A stretch of DNA of 64,000 nt from Mytilus galloprovincialis (Eukaryota; Mollusca; Bivalvia; Mytilida; Mytilidae): the NCBI RefSeq assembly GCF_965363235.1, contig NC_134849.1, positions 55,436,122-55,500,121 of the forward strand. The letters run 5' to 3'. The notes beneath the pieces were generated by a model. The model searched no databases. It had not been told where the DNA came from and saw only the letters and a list, made by a program, of their open reading frames with translations. Positions 49,301 to 62,600 of the stretch are shown here, piece by piece (within the stretch, counting starts at the first letter, position 1; every line of letters begins with the position of its first letter). Made by a program: the position numbers and the translations under genes.

Positions 49301-52300
49301 AAAGTAATTGTTATACTGTCCGAAATTGGCTAACAATGATCTACATGTACACAATACACGTGATATCACAACAATATTCCGTACTTGTGTTTTTTATACA
49401 CTACACAGCATACGGAATCGTTATATGTTAGACATGCAATTTCAAAAATTTGTAAATGATATTATATGTGAATATGGATTTTTCTCTCTTCAAAAAATGA
49501 AAAAAAAATAACGATCTTATATTTAACTGTTACTATGAGTCCCAGATAGGAAACAGACGTTGGTTCTTTCATGTCCAATGGCAAACATATCACACATGTT
49601 CAAGACGATAACACAATAATAACACATTTTGGTGAAAAATACAATAGGTAGATTTAGTAAAAGATGATGTTATGGATGAAAATTTGACTGACATGGAAGT
49701 GTTCCCTAACAACAGGCCACCTACGAACCACTCAAATAGTTGTTGAATTTTGCCTTAATGTGAAGAGAGCTTGACACCTTCTCTCTTAACGAGGAATCGG
49801 ATTTAACGTCCCGATTATTACAGGTTTAGGCTACGCACTTATACATCCTGTTAAGCCTTATGGACGTCTCACTTTATCAAGTTTAAAACTGCCGGTCAAG
49901 AGAAGACAAAAAGTAACAATATTTCCATTCCCCAGTAATATTTCGGTTTCTAAACTTTAGATAACGAAATTATACCTACCGTTTGGAAATGTAAAGTCAT
50001 GTTTATCCAATGTGTATTTATCCCAACCTCCAAATCCAGCTGATGCGCCGATACAATTACTGCCTTGTGTAACCTTACATCCCCTTTAAAGAGAACTAAG
50101 CTCTATGATGTATATAATACGGTAAAAAAATGTAGTTTAACGGAAATCACTAAAATCAAAAATCAATTTCAATACAATAAAAAAATGTCTATTTTCTCAT
50201 GTTTGCTTAATATTTCAATGTTTCCTTTCTTTACACTGATCGTTAGAATATGTACATTTTTAACATTCTTTCCTTCCCGTGGATTTCAGTTGATTTATCA
50301 GTTAAAAAAAAACAAGGAATTGATCCTAAAGGAATAATCACTATCCCAAGAAACGAACTGTCAATGCCATGACAAAATAAAAACGATAAACGACCAACAA
50401 ACAAACAGACAAATAGCAGAATACAAAACACAACATAGAAAGCTAACACGAACTCCATCGATCAATGCAGAGAATCATCGCAGGTGATCCAGAAGAGTAA
50501 TCAGATCCAGCTATACCTGTTGTGTTAATAAACGCCATGTGATACCTCATAGGGGCAACATACATGTAAATGAAAATCAAAAATTTCAAGCTAAAAGTTA
50601 AGATCATGATTGCAAATCAAGCACGCTTGCCTATATTGATTTTCTATGTGGCTATATACTCCTATATCATACAAAGCTTGTAAACATATATGGGATGCAT
50701 ATTACTATTTTTGTCTGACAATGGTTGCATATCTTAATTTAATTGTTCCGTTATTTAAAAAAGTATACAGAGTACTTTGTAAGTAAGACCTTTTTAATTT
50801 GTAACTAACCCATCCCACCCCCACAATTTGTTTTTGGTTTAAGCAAAATGAATACTTCTTCCTTTTTTGGATTTAAATGGGGAAATATTGCATTGAAGTA
50901 CTTTCTATGTCATTAAGTTTCTGTAAGAAAGTTGTCTCATTGGCACCCATACCATATCTTCTCATTTTATATAGACTATTATCTTACCTAAATACATCAA
51001 TTGTGTCGTCACTTCAAGTGGGAAATATTTCATGCATATTTAGTGCAACCAAACATTTAGAAGTATCCATAAAACAAATTTCCAACGAATTACACAAAGT
51101 ATCCTCAATAATCGGCGAAAATATCAAATTTTGACGTTACAAATTGAGACGTAATATCGTGCTAACCCTCATATGATACGTGTTACAAGAAACATTTAAT
51201 ATACAGAAGTAACAAATTTATAAAAAATGTTTGCTAGCTAATAAGTTTGTTATGTATGTTTGTAACTTAAGCCTGTCTATCAAATGTTTAAATGACATTA
51301 AAAAAAAATCATTACCATATCTCTTCCTTTGATATTGCTTCTTCGCAAACGCTTGTGGTCAAATGATGCACTCGGGAACGATCAACATCCATGTGAAGTC
51401 CAACTGATATTGCAAAATCAATTATGTACAATAAGAATAATAAATATATATATAATGTTGAAGGTTTTTACCTGACATTTGTATTTTTTCTATATTTTTT
51501 TTTTTTTTTTTTTTTTTGCTGTCTCGTTGAAGTTTACCTTGCAAGTAATTTGTGTTGACTTACAAACAATGATAACTATTTCAAGCTATTTTAGTCTCCA
51601 AATAAACGCAAAAATACGGTAGGGATGTGTGGCTCTACTTCCAAAAAAGACAACTAACATATTAATAACCAAATAAAAAAGATACATTCAATTGTCAGAA
51701 AATGACTATATAATTTGATCTAAGACAATAAAAGAAAACCAATAATGATAGACAACAGCCATGGACAACCTTTTAAAAACAGGTACCTTGCCTTAAAAAG
51801 CTCAAAAAGTGGCGAGGTTAATGATGTTGGTTTGGGATTCAACGTATTACCACGCCATAAAACCAGTCACGATGACATAAATAACATATGAAATAACAAA
51901 AGAAATCAGTTGAAAATTACTTAACTCATTTGATCGACACGAAGCAGGAAAAATAATAACACAATCCCTTAATACATTACGTATTGATCTAAATGTATTC
52001 TAAGTTTAAAAAAGTAAACTAGTCCTCAATATCACGTACGTGTATTGATATATATTTATATTATATATGCAAAGAAGACTCATCCAAAAGGCAGTTCGAA
52101 CTCGGACTTAGAGATCAATAAACGTTTCCTCCTTTGATGATCTATGCTATAATAAAACTGGTAAAGTTTAATTAGGAGACTTTTTATAACTATTTGATAG
52201 AATGTAGGAATTTATTTCACTATAGTTAAGCTATCAATCCATTTACTTTATTTTCAACCAAGTTTGAAGAGACAAAATGAAAAAAATATCTATGACTTAC

Positions 52301-52645
52301 CAATATAAGCTCTTTCATAGTCGCTGAAAGGAATAACTCTACACACATATGCTTCCTCCTGAAATTATTGACATCCTTTCTGAATTTCATTAGTACACAT
52401 GTTCACACTGTATGGTTTAAATTAGCAAGGGTGTGATGAAAAACAGAGTTACAAGGAAAAACTACAGACATCAATATGAACACAGTATGTTATATTTTAT
52501 CATATGTAAGTGGTTTCTATTTACTTACCTCCAGGGTATCGATTGAAGGCATTTCAACGGTAAACGTTTTGGAATGTGTTGAGCGCATCATTGCAAGAAA
52601 AGCGAAAAAAATAAAACAGTACATCATTGAATTCGCGTGATACAT
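40367..52645 (-). CDS. Secreted copper-dependent monooxygenase-like protein, PHM family
   Basis: Minus-strand exons with matching phases: 52529-52645, 52301-52358, 51316-51403, 49980-50059, 48914-48991, 48041-48089, 46483-46550, 45325-45405, 44291-44370, 42864-42917, 41931-41980, plus a likely last exon 40367-40455 ending in TAG. The product starts with a signal peptide (YCFIFFAFLAMMRS). PHM enzymes hydroxylate peptidyl-glycine, the first step of C-terminal amidation, using two coppers and ascorbate. Visible motifs: MPSIDTLEEEAYVC (32-45), VHHL (H71, H72) and LQLHY (H134), matching the three CuH ligands. VHTHHIG (H202, H204) matches two CuM ligands, followed by RNGTWILLGS, HGDIL and AARC. The exon that should carry the third CuM ligand (the EMC methionine) was not found between 41931 and 40455. 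Phase also demands one more exon there (length 2 mod 3). No lyase domain is seen. A related role (monooxygenase paralogue, not true PHM) is possible. Confidence 0.84.
40498..40660 (+). repeat. Short interspersed repeat copy in the last PHM-like intron
   Basis: Diverged member of the 2117 family (CCTAAAGTCCAGTCACGAAT, AACAACTGTCATACTATTCT, CTCTCACTTGAATTACTGTC). Confidence 0.55.
40975..41690 (+). repeat. Retroelement-derived composite repeat in the last PHM-like intron
   Basis: Around 41030-41160 one forward frame reads ISNGIAHPKCYGDEKNRAWK then LNHPLDKRIIKGYLINTI. From memory this is a string seen downstream of RT domains in mussel elements, here truncated by stops. It runs into a generic repeat end (GACAGTTGTCTCATTGACAA at 41647). 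It may have disrupted or displaced the missing PHM-like exon. Confidence 0.45.
42300..42425 (+). repeat. Mussel-type interspersed repeat
   Basis: Contains GTTTCCAAGAGACAACAACC and CAGCCTGAGGTCACCAATGG. A reversed relative lies at about 58525-58620 (GGTCGGGTTGTTGTCTCTTT). Confidence 0.6.
46385..46478 (-). repeat. Short repeat abutting a PHM-like splice donor
   Basis: Reverse-oriented member of the 2117 family (TTGAATTTTACTCGCAGTTC, then AGTATTTTTGTAATGTTAC). Its 5' end lies within about 5 bp of the donor of the exon 46483-46550. Confidence 0.65.
47400..47515 (-). repeat. Mussel-type interspersed repeat
   Basis: Reverse copy of the family at 17697: GTTGAAGGCCGTACCTTGAC, GAGTTGTCTCATTGGCACTC, CATACCACATCTTCC. 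Lies in a PHM-like intron. Confidence 0.65.
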
Positions 52646-52687
52646 GTCTTCTCAATAGTATTGATCTGAAAATAAATCCCAATATTG

Positions 52688-52695
52688 CTATATAT
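52688..52695 (-). promoter_or_regulatory. Possible TATA box of the PHM-like gene
   Basis: On the minus strand ATATATAG lies about 45 bp upstream of the start codon at 52645, a plausible distance for a short 5' UTR. Sequence only. Confidence 0.35.
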
Positions 52696-53169
52696 TGTGC
52701 TGTCCTCTCAAGATATCAAAGTATACTCGACGAACTATATATCTGTTTATTTACAGCTGTTATGTTCCCCCTCGCTTAAAACAAATTTATTCAAAACAAA
52801 CGTTCGTCGACATTAATCTTGTTTATGTAATACGCCATTCGATCAGCAATGTTAACCTTGATCTACATGATAGGAACGAATAATATGTATGCCTAATAAG
52901 ACTAGCTATTGGAATACTTTAGGTGTAATAAATCAGGTGCCTTGCAGTTACAAGTTAGTTTAAGTGAATGTATATACAAAGATATAAACACCCTAAAAAG
53001 GAGTAGATCAACACAAAATTAAAAAATTTAAACAAAACAATATATCATTCTGTGTTGACTTGAGTTATCATTGGTATGTTCATAATTATAAATTAACTTA
53101 ACAAAACTTTGACTTTTTGAAAAACTAAGGCTTTTCTACCTCAGGAATAAATTACCTTAGCTGTATTTG

Positions 53170-53325
53170 GCAAAACTTTTATGAACTTGTGGTCCTCAAT
53201 GCTCTTCAACTTCGAACTCTATTTTTCCTTTTAAACATTTTTTAATTCGAGCGTCAATGATGAGTCTTTTGTAGACGAAACTCGCGTCTGGCGTAAATAT
53301 AAAATTTTAATCCTGGTATCTATGA
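53170..53325 (-). repeat. Reversed mussel-type repeat upstream of the mini-exon gene
   Basis: Contains GTGGTCCTCAATGCTCTTCA, GATGAGTCTTTTGTAGACGA and CGCGTCTGGCGTAAA. It ends about 280 bp before the TATA box of the mini-exon gene. Confidence 0.7.
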
Positions 53326-53606
53326 TGAGTTTATTTGTACAAGAATCAAGAGTAATCTACTTTCTTGTGTGGTCCATATAAGAGTGTAAAACAGGATTTC
53401 TTATCATCAGATTAGGTACTTTGAAATTGTTTTCATTTACTTCGATCATTCTCAAGTTGAAAATTATACATATCAGTTATTAGCAAAGCTAAAATTAACC
53501 TTTAACAACAAAACCTTGAACTTTATTTGGCTTTGTTATATTCTTCTGCGCATTTCACTCACTTAAATATGGTATTCCTTTATCAGTTCTTCCACTGATA
53601 AAACTG

Positions 53607-53614
53607 TATATATA
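53607..53614 (+). promoter_or_regulatory. Probable TATA box of the mini-exon gene
   Basis: TATATATA followed by GCC, about 50-58 bp before the start codon at 53665. Fits transcription starting near 53640. Confidence 0.5.
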
Positions 53615-53664
53615 GCCGATATACAGCGAAATTTGTTTATAACTTGCTATTTCTAGATTTCAAC

Positions 53665-56600
53665 ATGATCGTTCTTTGTTTGGTTTATTTGAGCATAAGC
53701 GGTAAGTTCATTGCAACACAAATTAATGTTAAAACTTCAGACACCATTGCATAAAGAGACAACACAATAGCGAATTTTCTCATTTATTCGTTTAATTGTT
53801 TGTTTTTTTGTTGTGCTTTTTTTTGGTTTACACACTATGTGAATCATAAATTTTTAAACTTTGAAGTTCATCTGATTATGCTTATATGATTATAACGTAT
53901 AGAAAAGTTCCAGTAGATCTGACAACTTAAAACAAATCAGAATGTACTAATCTTTCAAGTTACATGCGTTTTTCTGATTTCACTTAAAGTATAAAAACGG
54001 GAAGATGAGAATTGTATTACTTTTGTGTTTGTATAGATCAATGCACAATCATAATGTGTTTTCTTCATCAATTTCAGTGTTTCAGTCGGCAATTGGTTGT
54101 AAGTTTATTTACCCTATTTTATAAATTCAATTTGATCTGATTCCATAAACGTATCCGAACAAATATTAGCTATACATCAATCTTGGTTTTAAAAAAATCA
54201 TATGCAACATTCAATAGAGGTAGTATCCTGCTTGTAATGACATGTTTTTATTATTGTTGAAGGTTTACCAGGCAAAAACGCAATTCAATACCGATACTTT
54301 GAACTGATGTACATTAATCGTTTCTCCATAAATACTTCAGTAAATCTGAAATAAAATGCCCGCTTATTCCAAAACATAGTATATATATTTCTCTAATTCT
54401 TCGTCAATTTATCTCTTTCTGCACCCATTGTATAAAAAAAATTTAACCAACATGTGGTTCGTTTGATCTCAGTTCTTCATTGGTTAAAATCCGATTATGA
54501 CGTCGACATTTCTGACGGCATGAAAAAAAGCTACCATGCCTGATGACGTCACATAGAAAGAACACATCTTTTTGCAGATCATTCGAAAAGAAGGAATACG
54601 TTTGCCTGCATATTGTTTGAAAATCTTCAGATAAAAAGATTCTACCACCAAATCTCATGTAATACGATATTTATCCACTCTCGACAGTTAAATTTCAAAT
54701 ATTTAAAACGCTCGGCGAGTCTCGCGTTTTAAATTTTAAAATTTAACTGTCTCGAGTGGATAAATATCGTATCACACTCGATGCAGTGGTAGAATCTATA
54801 TATATATAAACAATATTTATAAATAATTCAAACTGATGTTCATTTATGTATTAATAGTCAACTGCAAATGAATCAACTGTAATTTGAGTAAACACAATAC
54901 CTTGATAGAGTATATCTCCTGCTTAACATGCCACACCCTTCGAAACATTTTTGTGTATTTTATATTTTGTCTCAAATATAAACTTTGTTGTATGATAAAA
55001 TCGATTATAGTTTTGTGTTTTCGTAATATAATATTGTCTTATTACAGTAAATGAACGGTATATTTACCCACAAACAGGCACGGTTTCTGCAGAAAAAGTG
55101 CACGAATGTAAGTTCTGTTTCAAAATATATCGTAATTATTTTATATATTTGTGAAAACATTAAATCTTGATCTTTCTTAGTAGTAAATTATTGTGAAATT
55201 ATTGTAAAGTTCATTCATGCTATAAACTTTCTTTATTACGGATAATTGAGATTTTATTACACTTTCCTTCGACCTTTTTTCGTTATAGTTAACGTTTGTT
55301 GCATCGCTACATATAAGCCTCATGCAGCATAGGATACAATAATTGTTGATTCATTTCAAAAATGCAATTGGGATTGTTATTAGATTCACACTTCATACAA
55401 TGAAAGAATTGTTTTCACAATTGTAAGGTTGATTCATAAACCAGACACAGTACTTTAGCCTTACGAAACTAATCTATTTCATCTAGCAAAAGATGGTTGT
55501 TTTACTTTAAAGCAGACAAATAATTCATTAAACGACAACTGTACCATTTAACGTCAACAATGTGGTTTTCTTATATAAAATCTGTTCTTATCCTTCTGAT
55601 GAGTTAATATAAAAACAGAAGATCGGGTATGATTGTCAATAAGACAATTCTTCACAAAAGACCAAACGACACCGAAATTAACAACTATAAGTCACTATAC
55701 GATTCAAATATTTGCAGGATTTAGGAATAAGTTGTTCAATGAAAATGCTGGGCTTTCTTTTAGATATTGGGTTTTTAATATTTAAATAGTATCTATGTTC
55801 AGGGAGATTGCCAAAGTCATAGTACCGTTAAAAGTAGGACTAACATAAAAGAGAAAACAATAATGAATCCATCATGTTCAGAAATGGGATAAAATGAAAC
55901 CTCGTCTCAGTTGGTATCTTATGTCTGCATTGGATATATAACCCATCACTTGGTTCCAATGTCGGACATTTTCAGTAATAACAGTCAGAGAATAAATTTG
56001 TAGTTTTTTGTACGCTTTTGAATAGTTTCAATATTGACAACAAAAAGTCGCATCAAATTCCATTATATTTAGTTATCGTTACAAAAAAAAATGCATTAGA
56101 ATGAAGAGTAACGTGTCAGTGTTCAATGTTTTTACATTGTAATGTAGCACTTGGCCAGAGAGGTGGACACTGTGTTTGTAGAACTTAAAACCACTTGTAT
56201 ATTTGTAAAAGTATCTACTTAGTACATCAAAATTAGTTTATGGTCAAAGTCCTACAATTTTAGACATATGCAAACCATACTTTGATTTTGTTTTGATTTT
56301 TTTCAATGAAGAATAGTCAGTTAGTAAACATTTCGACCTCTTGTTATTGCTAGTTAAGATCATAATTATATTAGAAATAAGGTCAGGGTATAATTTTGCC
56401 TCTTTTTACATTACAGTGGTGGACAGATATGCCTATCCACAAACAGGTACAGTATCTGTAGAAAGAGTGAATGAATGTAAGTATTAATCTTCCTTTTGAT
56501 ATTAAAGTTGTTAAATAATTTTGAGAATACAAGATTTAAACTAACATTTCAGTTTCTAATGCAAAATAAATTGAGATATGATCAACTTATATAGCATGTA

Positions 56601-59600
56601 AATAATGATAGATCATTCGTATGACAAATTCTAAACTGAACTATCAATGTACTTTGATAGGTTATATATATATCCCCCCCCCCCTTGTCAACATTAATCA
56701 TGTACTATATTTCGAGTTTTGATTTTGAACTTTGTTGCATGATATCATTGATGATAGTGAAGTGTGTTAGTATTGAGTTATTTTTGTCTTTTTTTAACAA
56801 CAAAGATATGTTTTAAATCCCTTATATTGCTTGTTTCGTGTCTACCTTAGTGTCAGAACGCCAGGGAGTGGGGTATTCCAGTGTTATACTTTCTGATTGG
56901 CCAAGAAAATACACAGAATATAATTTTGTATGACAATAAATATTATTCTATGATATTAATTCCTTTAAATTAAGGAAAATTACATTTTTTCTGATATCTT
57001 GTTTATCGAAATTGAGTTTTGTTTAAAGATGTTCTACTGCCGTCAAAAAGTCTTTTAAAAATTAACTTTGAAAAAAAAGGTAAATTATCTTCTTCCCTAC
57101 TGTTTTACAAAAACACATGAACTATCGTTCGAAATTTTTCATCTCAACAGAGACTGCTTTGTAGCAATAATATACTATAATATAATATAACATGACTGAA
57201 GCAATTTCCATTTAAACATTTCATCTTCTTCTCTATTAAAAATTTGAATATAAAATCGTTTATGAATGATATATGTGGATAGTTGTTTATCTTTAAATAA
57301 CTTATCCAACCATAGATTCAAACTAGATGTGTAAATTGTGTTCATCTAGTAAACAGGCTTAACTATCGTATAACATTTTATCATAAATATCTTTTGTTTT
57401 TGGATTTGTTTATTTTCTCATCTCTTGTTTATTTTCTCATCTCACTTCAATACTGATTATATTCTTGATATAATTTTCTTTTATTAGAACTTGCTGTCAT
57501 TTCCTCAGGATGTAGGATGTTTATGTCTTAACCTTTACAAATCAATTTGACTTATCGTTTAATTTTTCTAAAGCAAAAACATGTGATCCAGTTTGTCGTT
57601 GATATTTATCAATCTACTTTCCATCCAGTTTTGAAATACAAGCATTTGTTGCAAAGTTTATTGTGTATATTTGAAAAGAGATCTTTAAATTTTATAAAAC
57701 CCGACTTGAAATTACCTGCAAATACATTTTCTGTGTTTTTCCGAATTTTATTAGTGATCTTACATTAACTAAATTCATTTTAAAGACATGAGAAATTGTA
57801 CTCTGATTTTTAAAACATTAGGCAGATGTTGTAAATCTGAAAATCCATGAATATTTCAGTGTCATAAATCACTTATCTTAGTCAACTTTTTTAATCAACC
57901 TCTTTGATATTCGCCGATAATAACATTTTTTTATACTTTGCAATTTTTACCATCTCTAATATATTTAAAACAACATTTATTTTTATTACAGTACTAAGAA
58001 GGTATATTTACCCTCAAACAGGCACAGTTTCGGCAGAAAAAGTGCACGAATGTAAGTTTAAATTTTTTTTCAGTTTGTAGTTTGTATTTTTATTTTTTTT
58101 TTTTCAATTTGTTAAAACAGTAGCTCCTTGTTTCTCCTTAGATGCACTTATTGTAAAATGCATATGCACTATCATATTTATATTTTTATGGGGAGTTGCT
58201 TACACTATTACCCTGTCCTTTGTTCGTCATATTTATCACTTGTCGTATTGGTATAGCTTGACACAGCACAGGAACACATAACAGCTGATTTATTTTCATA
58301 AGGCACATGGGATTGTGTCATCGTTATAAGATTTTGTATTTATTTCCTATATCTCGTAAGCAATGAACAAACAAATCAAACCTTGAATGTCATATTTAAA
58401 AAAAAACATGATAGATATTTAAACCAAATACTGGTCAAGGCGTTCTGTATACCAGATACCAGATAACTCCATTCTTTCTTGTATCTTCGTAAATAGTTTA
58501 TGCCTATAGTATGCTTACACTCGCTACATTGAAGACCTGTTGGTGATCCTCTGCTGTTGTTTTGTTTATTTGGTCGGGTTGTTGTCTCTTTGACACATTC
58601 CCCATTTCCATTCTCAATTTTATTACACGTTTATTTAACAACCTTCCTTCTGGTTAATACTTCAGATACTAAACACTTATGGAAATAATACTCTTCTATT
58701 TTCGTCATGTGAAAGATGATTGTTTTACTTTTAAGCAGACATATTAGTCGTAGAAGGACAAATATAGATTGCCACTTTCTCGATTCAAATATTTAGGAAT
58801 AATATGTCATATGAAGTCGTAATATTGGATTTTAAATTCTAGCACAAGATTAAGATATGTATATGTTCATTGAGCAGATCAAACTCATTGTACAAGTTAT
58901 CAACAGGTCAAATAAAGAACTAAAAAATATTATCAACTTCAGAAAGAGAAACAAACAAAAACGCGACTAGGTAGACATCTTCTATTGATATCTAATCAAT
59001 TATTTCATTCCAAAAGAGAACATTTTGTAATACTAGTCTGATCAGAAACATAAAATGACGACAAGTAACGTGTCGAGGAATAATTTATTTATATTGTCAA
59101 TTTGCTGTTGGACAAAGAAGTGCATTCTCAAAAACCGGACATGGCATATGTAGAAATTAAAACCTATTTACAAATGTACACACACAAAATTCCTTGTTTA
59201 TAATTGATACACTACAACCTTAGTATATCAATATCTTTTTTGTTATTTGTTATTTTCCAGGTTCTTACAAAAAAAGTAGAATAAAAAATATACTAAACCT
59301 ATATTTTCATTCCAATACAGAATATTTCCTGTAATATTATTCAGAACAGAAACACAACATGACGAGTGACGTGTTGGTGAATTATTACATTACATTGTAA
59401 AATTGCTATTGGACACAGAAGTGCATTTCCAAAAACGGACATGCCCTATGTAAAAATTAAAATCCCTTTTCATATTTACACACAAACAAATTTGAAAGTT
59501 AATAATTGTGACACCACCTACTTATTATATCAACATTAAATTAGAAAGGGGTTATTTAAAAAAAAGAAGTAAAATAAAAAAAAAAACACAAAATCCACAA

Positions 59601-62600
59601 AAATATCTCAAAACGGAAAGTTTCCTTATCAAATGGCAATGCAAAAAGAACTTATGAATTATTTTTTTAAAACAAGAATAGTCAGACAGTACACATTTTC
59701 GTGTCGTGTTACTTCGAGTAGAAATCAGAATCACGGAAGTACAAGTTTCAAGATATAATTTTGACTAGTTTTCACATTACAGTGGTGGACAGATATGCCT
59801 ATCCACAAACAGGCACAGTCTCTGTAGAAAGAGTAAATGAACGTAAGTATAAATCTTCAGTTAAAATTGATTATTGTGCAATCATTTATATATTTTCGCA
59901 TCGTTCATTTATTCATGGAAAACAATATTTGTGAAATAATTTTCAGAATGCAAGATTTATCTATAAATGTCAATTTCTTGAGAATTGAATACAACAGAAA
60001 CTTGCCAACTTTATATGTTGATTTGAGCAGGCGCAGATCCGGGTGTTATTTGCATTACACAAAATAACATCTTGCTTCCTTGACATATGCATACCAGTAC
60101 ATTCTTTAGCTTATAACTACGAAATGCATTTTTATAACGAAGGTTAATCTTAATTAACATTGTACAATTTAAATATGGTGTGCAGTTATAATTGCGAAGA
60201 ATAGAATGTTTAAGAAAAGTAAGCAAGATTGTCTTTTAAGTCGTCATTTGAGATCTTCTGATATCACTAAAGATATCGCAATCGCCTGACTATTTATTAC
60301 GTTAATCATAATAAAGCTCTGGTCTAGGTTGAAGAGACTCAATCTAGAAAAACAAGTGTAGTTCAAAGAGTGCAGTGCTAACAACAACAGCTAGATGAGT
60401 GTTATTTGGGGTGTACAATGCGCAGTTCCATATATTTCAAATACTTAACTACATGAACTAAGATTCCACAAATAACTTTTCCATCGGTATGAATATCAAT
60501 AAAGCAAAATAAGACTCCACTGTTCATCCTAATATTGTAGAATTATCGGGTGTCTAATATATCTATTGATAATAATTATTGTGCTTCTTTACCTCATATT
60601 TTTGTGTCGCTTTTGTTTGCATTTTGAGGCGTAAACCAAAACATTATACTATATGTTATTCAAGTCTCACGCAGGGTATATAATGTGACATCTCATGCTT
60701 AGAATTTAAATTCTCTGAGCCGTTGGCGAAAGTGATATACACCTTAATACGGGAATGCCACATTATTACTGTTTGTGTTTGTTTGACTATTTTTTGTAAA
60801 AACTATATTGTGAAAACCCCACCCTGATTTTTTCTGCATTAGTGAAGGATTTTGTAATTTGCTTAAAAAAACAATCTTATCGTGTATGTAATATTTTATT
60901 AAAACACTTTAAAACATTATTTTTGGGAATTTAGAGTTTATATTGCATGATTTTGAATTGAAAACGTTTTATCGACGGATGCACGTCATTATTTCCCTCT
61001 CTGAGCGTTTGAATTCTTTAAGTATTCTGTATAGCTTTACAAATGGATCAACTTCAAACTTACTTAGCACAATACCTCGACAGAGTATATATATATTCTG
61101 CGCAGCATGCCACACCCGTCAAAAATTATAATGTTTGTTATATCAAGTGACGATTATAAACTTTATTGCATGATATAATCGATGATAATTAAGTGTATTC
61201 ATAATCTTTTATTGTCTCATTACAGTAAATAAACGGTATGTATACCCACAAACAGGCACGGTTTCTGCAGAGAAAGTGCACGAATGTAAGTTTTTTTTTA
61301 ATTTTAAATTGCAATTAATTGTTATAGATTTGCTAAAATATTTACTCTTGAACTTATTTAGTAGGTAATTATTGTGGAACTATTGTAAAATGTATTAATA
61401 CTATAAACTTTTTTATTATTGATAAATGAGATTTGTTACACTTCGAACTTTTTCATCAATGTTTACGCTTTTTGGCATTGCAACATATGATAAACTAAGT
61501 GTTGATTCATTTTAAAATGACTAATGGGATTATAGCGTCGTTCTTAGATTCACTCTTTCTTTGTTAGAGGCTGGTAGAACGTGGATTCCTCCCCATTAAA
61601 TATAGTTGTCAACATCCAAATAAAAATTATCGTTACAAACAAATTGCATTAGAATGAAGAGTAACGTGTCGGTTTTAAATGTCTTTATATTATAATGTAG
61701 CACTGTGCTAGAGACGTATAAACAGTTTGTGTAGCAATTAAGATATTTAACCTTGTATTTCATTCCAATAAAGAGTATTGTGTAATACTAGTCTGATCAG
61801 AAACATAAAATGACGACGAGTAAGGTGTCGATGAATACTTTATTTATATTGTCAATTTGCAGTTGGACACAGAAGTCCATTCTCCAAAAACGGACATGGC
61901 ATATGTAGAAATTAAAACCTATATACAAATGTACACCCACAAATTGCATTGTTTATAATTGCGACACTACAACCTTAGTATATCAAAATCTTTTTTTTGT
62001 GTGTAATTTGTTATTTTCAAAGTTCTAACAAAAAAGTAGAATTAAACAAAAAAATCTATAAAATAACCAAAACGGAAAGTTTTTTTATCAAACGGAAATG
62101 CATACAGAACTTATAATTTTTTTTCATAAACAAGAATAGTCAGATAGTACACATTTTTGTGTCGTGTTACTGCGAGTAGAAATCAGAATCACGGTAGTAC
62201 AAGTTTCAAGATATAATTTTGACTATTTTTCACTTTACAGTAAAGGTCAGATATCCCTATCCACAAACAGGCACAGTCTCTGTAGAAAGATTGAACGAAT
62301 GTAAGTATTAATCTTCATTTAAAATTGATAAATGTGTAAAAAAAACTTCAAAGTTGGCTTTGATTGTTATTTTCCATCAATTGGAATAGCTACGAGATGT
62401 TCAATAGCGATTTCAAGAAAAATAATATACGGAAATTGATATACTAAACTTAAAATGCCAATTCTCATTTTTGCAAACCATATGCTGTCGTTACTTCGAA
62501 AAATTGTATGAATTTACAGTACTACAAAAAAAAATGCAGCTTTTTGTCTTACCACAATCAATAAATATATATCTTAAATAAGGTAATCATTGTAAAGGTA

